IMG/VR virus record: IMGVR_UViG_3300027793_000159
Location: 1 to 37,314 of that record
Length of the DNA stretch: 37,314 nt
Direction: 5' to 3' (one strand)
Origin: a virus
A model generated the notes under the pieces. The model saw only the letters and a program-made list of their open reading frames with translations. It had not been told where the DNA came from and did not search any database. This document shows, one piece after another, positions 37,161 through 37,314 of this stretch; the first letter of the stretch is position 1; each line of letters begins with the position of its first letter. Made by a program: the position numbers and the translations under genes.

Positions 37161-37314
37161 CAGTGTACGGGGGCGCGCTTCCTGGTGCTCGGCCTTCGAG
37201 CAGCCGACTGGACCTGGGATCGGCTGCTCAGCGTGAGTCGGCCTTCGAGCAGCCGACTGGACCTGGGATCGGCTGCTCAGCGTGAGTCGGCCTTCGAGCA
37301 GCCGACTGGACCTG
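37158..37314 (-). CDS. possible partial ORF at the right edge
   Basis: A frame open for 51 codons to the right edge ends AEHQEARPRTL and TAA. It runs through the 49-bp tandem repeat, whose length is not a multiple of three, so each copy is read in a new frame. This argues against a real gene, but its stop abuts element R5 exactly as real genes abut R1-R3, so it is listed. Confidence 0.2.
   Translation of the reverse strand, partial: RSSRLLEGRLTLSSRSQVQSAARRPTHAEQPIPGPVGCSKAEHQEARPRTL
37191..37314. repeat. 49-bp tandem repeat with internal inverted arms
   Basis: About 2.5 identical copies, starting GGCCTTCGAG at 37191, 37240 and 37289. In each unit GAGCAGCCGA and TCGGCTGCTC are perfect inverted arms (10 bp) around a 12-base loop (CTGGACCTGGGA), giving a strong hairpin per unit. 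The window ends inside it, so the true number of copies is unknown. Confidence 0.85.

Larger units (their letters stand above)
36776..37314. other. right-end non-coding region with repeats
   Basis: No convincing gene is present. It contains element R4, a 19-bp perfect palindrome (36914-36932), a TTTCCC-AA-GGGAAA inverted repeat (37095-37108), GTAGG/CCTAC and GCGCGC inverted pairs between 36955 and 37016, element R5, and a 49-bp tandem repeat to the edge. It looks like a control, replication or attachment region. No promoter was recognised. Confidence 0.6.

Noticed and set aside
1-37314. CRISPR array, tRNA genes or diversity-generating retroelement
   Set aside because: No spaced identical repeats of the CRISPR kind, no cloverleaf with CCA end seen, no reverse transcriptase frame.
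1-37314. Circular or terminally redundant contig
   Set aside because: I see no sequence shared by the two ends; the left edge cuts a gene and the right edge lies in a tandem repeat.

Overview
The window is most of a tailed-phage (Caudoviricetes) genome or prophage. About 50 small, tightly packed genes, nearly all on the minus strand, read from right to left. The host is most likely a planctomycete. That is an inference from three features: a DUF1580-like helix-turn-helix gene (a family I recall as planctomycete-specific), a poly-Ser protein with a Cys/Trp-rich tail, and a Cys-rich 171-residue protein of a kind I associate with Pirellulales-like genomes. The window is not complete. Its first gene runs off the left edge, and its right edge lies inside a 49-bp tandem repeat.

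Layout in order of minus-strand transcription. (1) 36.8-26.9 kb, accessory or early region: an RFC/DnaX-like clamp-loader ATPase, several unknown small proteins, a CsrA-like regulator, a three-gene unit (coiled-coil protein, MoxR/RavA-type AAA+ ATPase, von Willebrand A protein), two tiny membrane proteins, and a DUF4942 protein. Many of these genes share near-identical 5' leaders ending in a GGAG ribosome site, and a second dispersed element (about 45 bp, five copies) lies in front of several of them. (2) 25.7-26.9 kb, the only sizeable plus-strand island: a DUF1580-like protein overlapping a serine recombinase, probably the integration module. (3) 25.5-22.6 kb: scaffold, major capsid protein and a probable head decoration protein, closed by an intrinsic terminator. 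(4) 22.5-14.4 kb: an Acb2/Tad1-like small protein, a glycosyltransferase-methyltransferase fusion, small and large terminase, an SH3-like protein, the portal, and small membrane or unknown proteins. (5) 14.4-6.3 kb: adaptor/fibre fusion, tail completion, tail tube and distal tail proteins. (6) 6.3-2.3 kb: a Ser-rich protein followed by a Cys-rich protein, three glycosyltransferases and a methyltransferase. (7) A coiled-coil structural protein cut by the left edge. Genes in regions 4-6 are mostly joined by ATGA, GTGA, TTGA or TGATG stop-start overlaps, so translation is probably coupled.

Three candidate systems stand out. One is a virion glycosylation module, in which a protein with about 50 Ser in a linker sits beside three glycosyltransferases and a methyltransferase. 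The second is a post-transcriptional network, in which a CsrA-like protein carries the same leader family as many neighbouring genes and has a hidden plus-strand short-RNA/micropeptide unit divergent from it. The third is counter-defence or stress remodelling, with an Acb2/Tad1-like nucleotide sponge candidate and a MoxR-vWA triad. No DNA polymerase, helicase, primase, endolysin or tRNA was recognised, so those functions are outside the window, supplied by the host, or too divergent to see.
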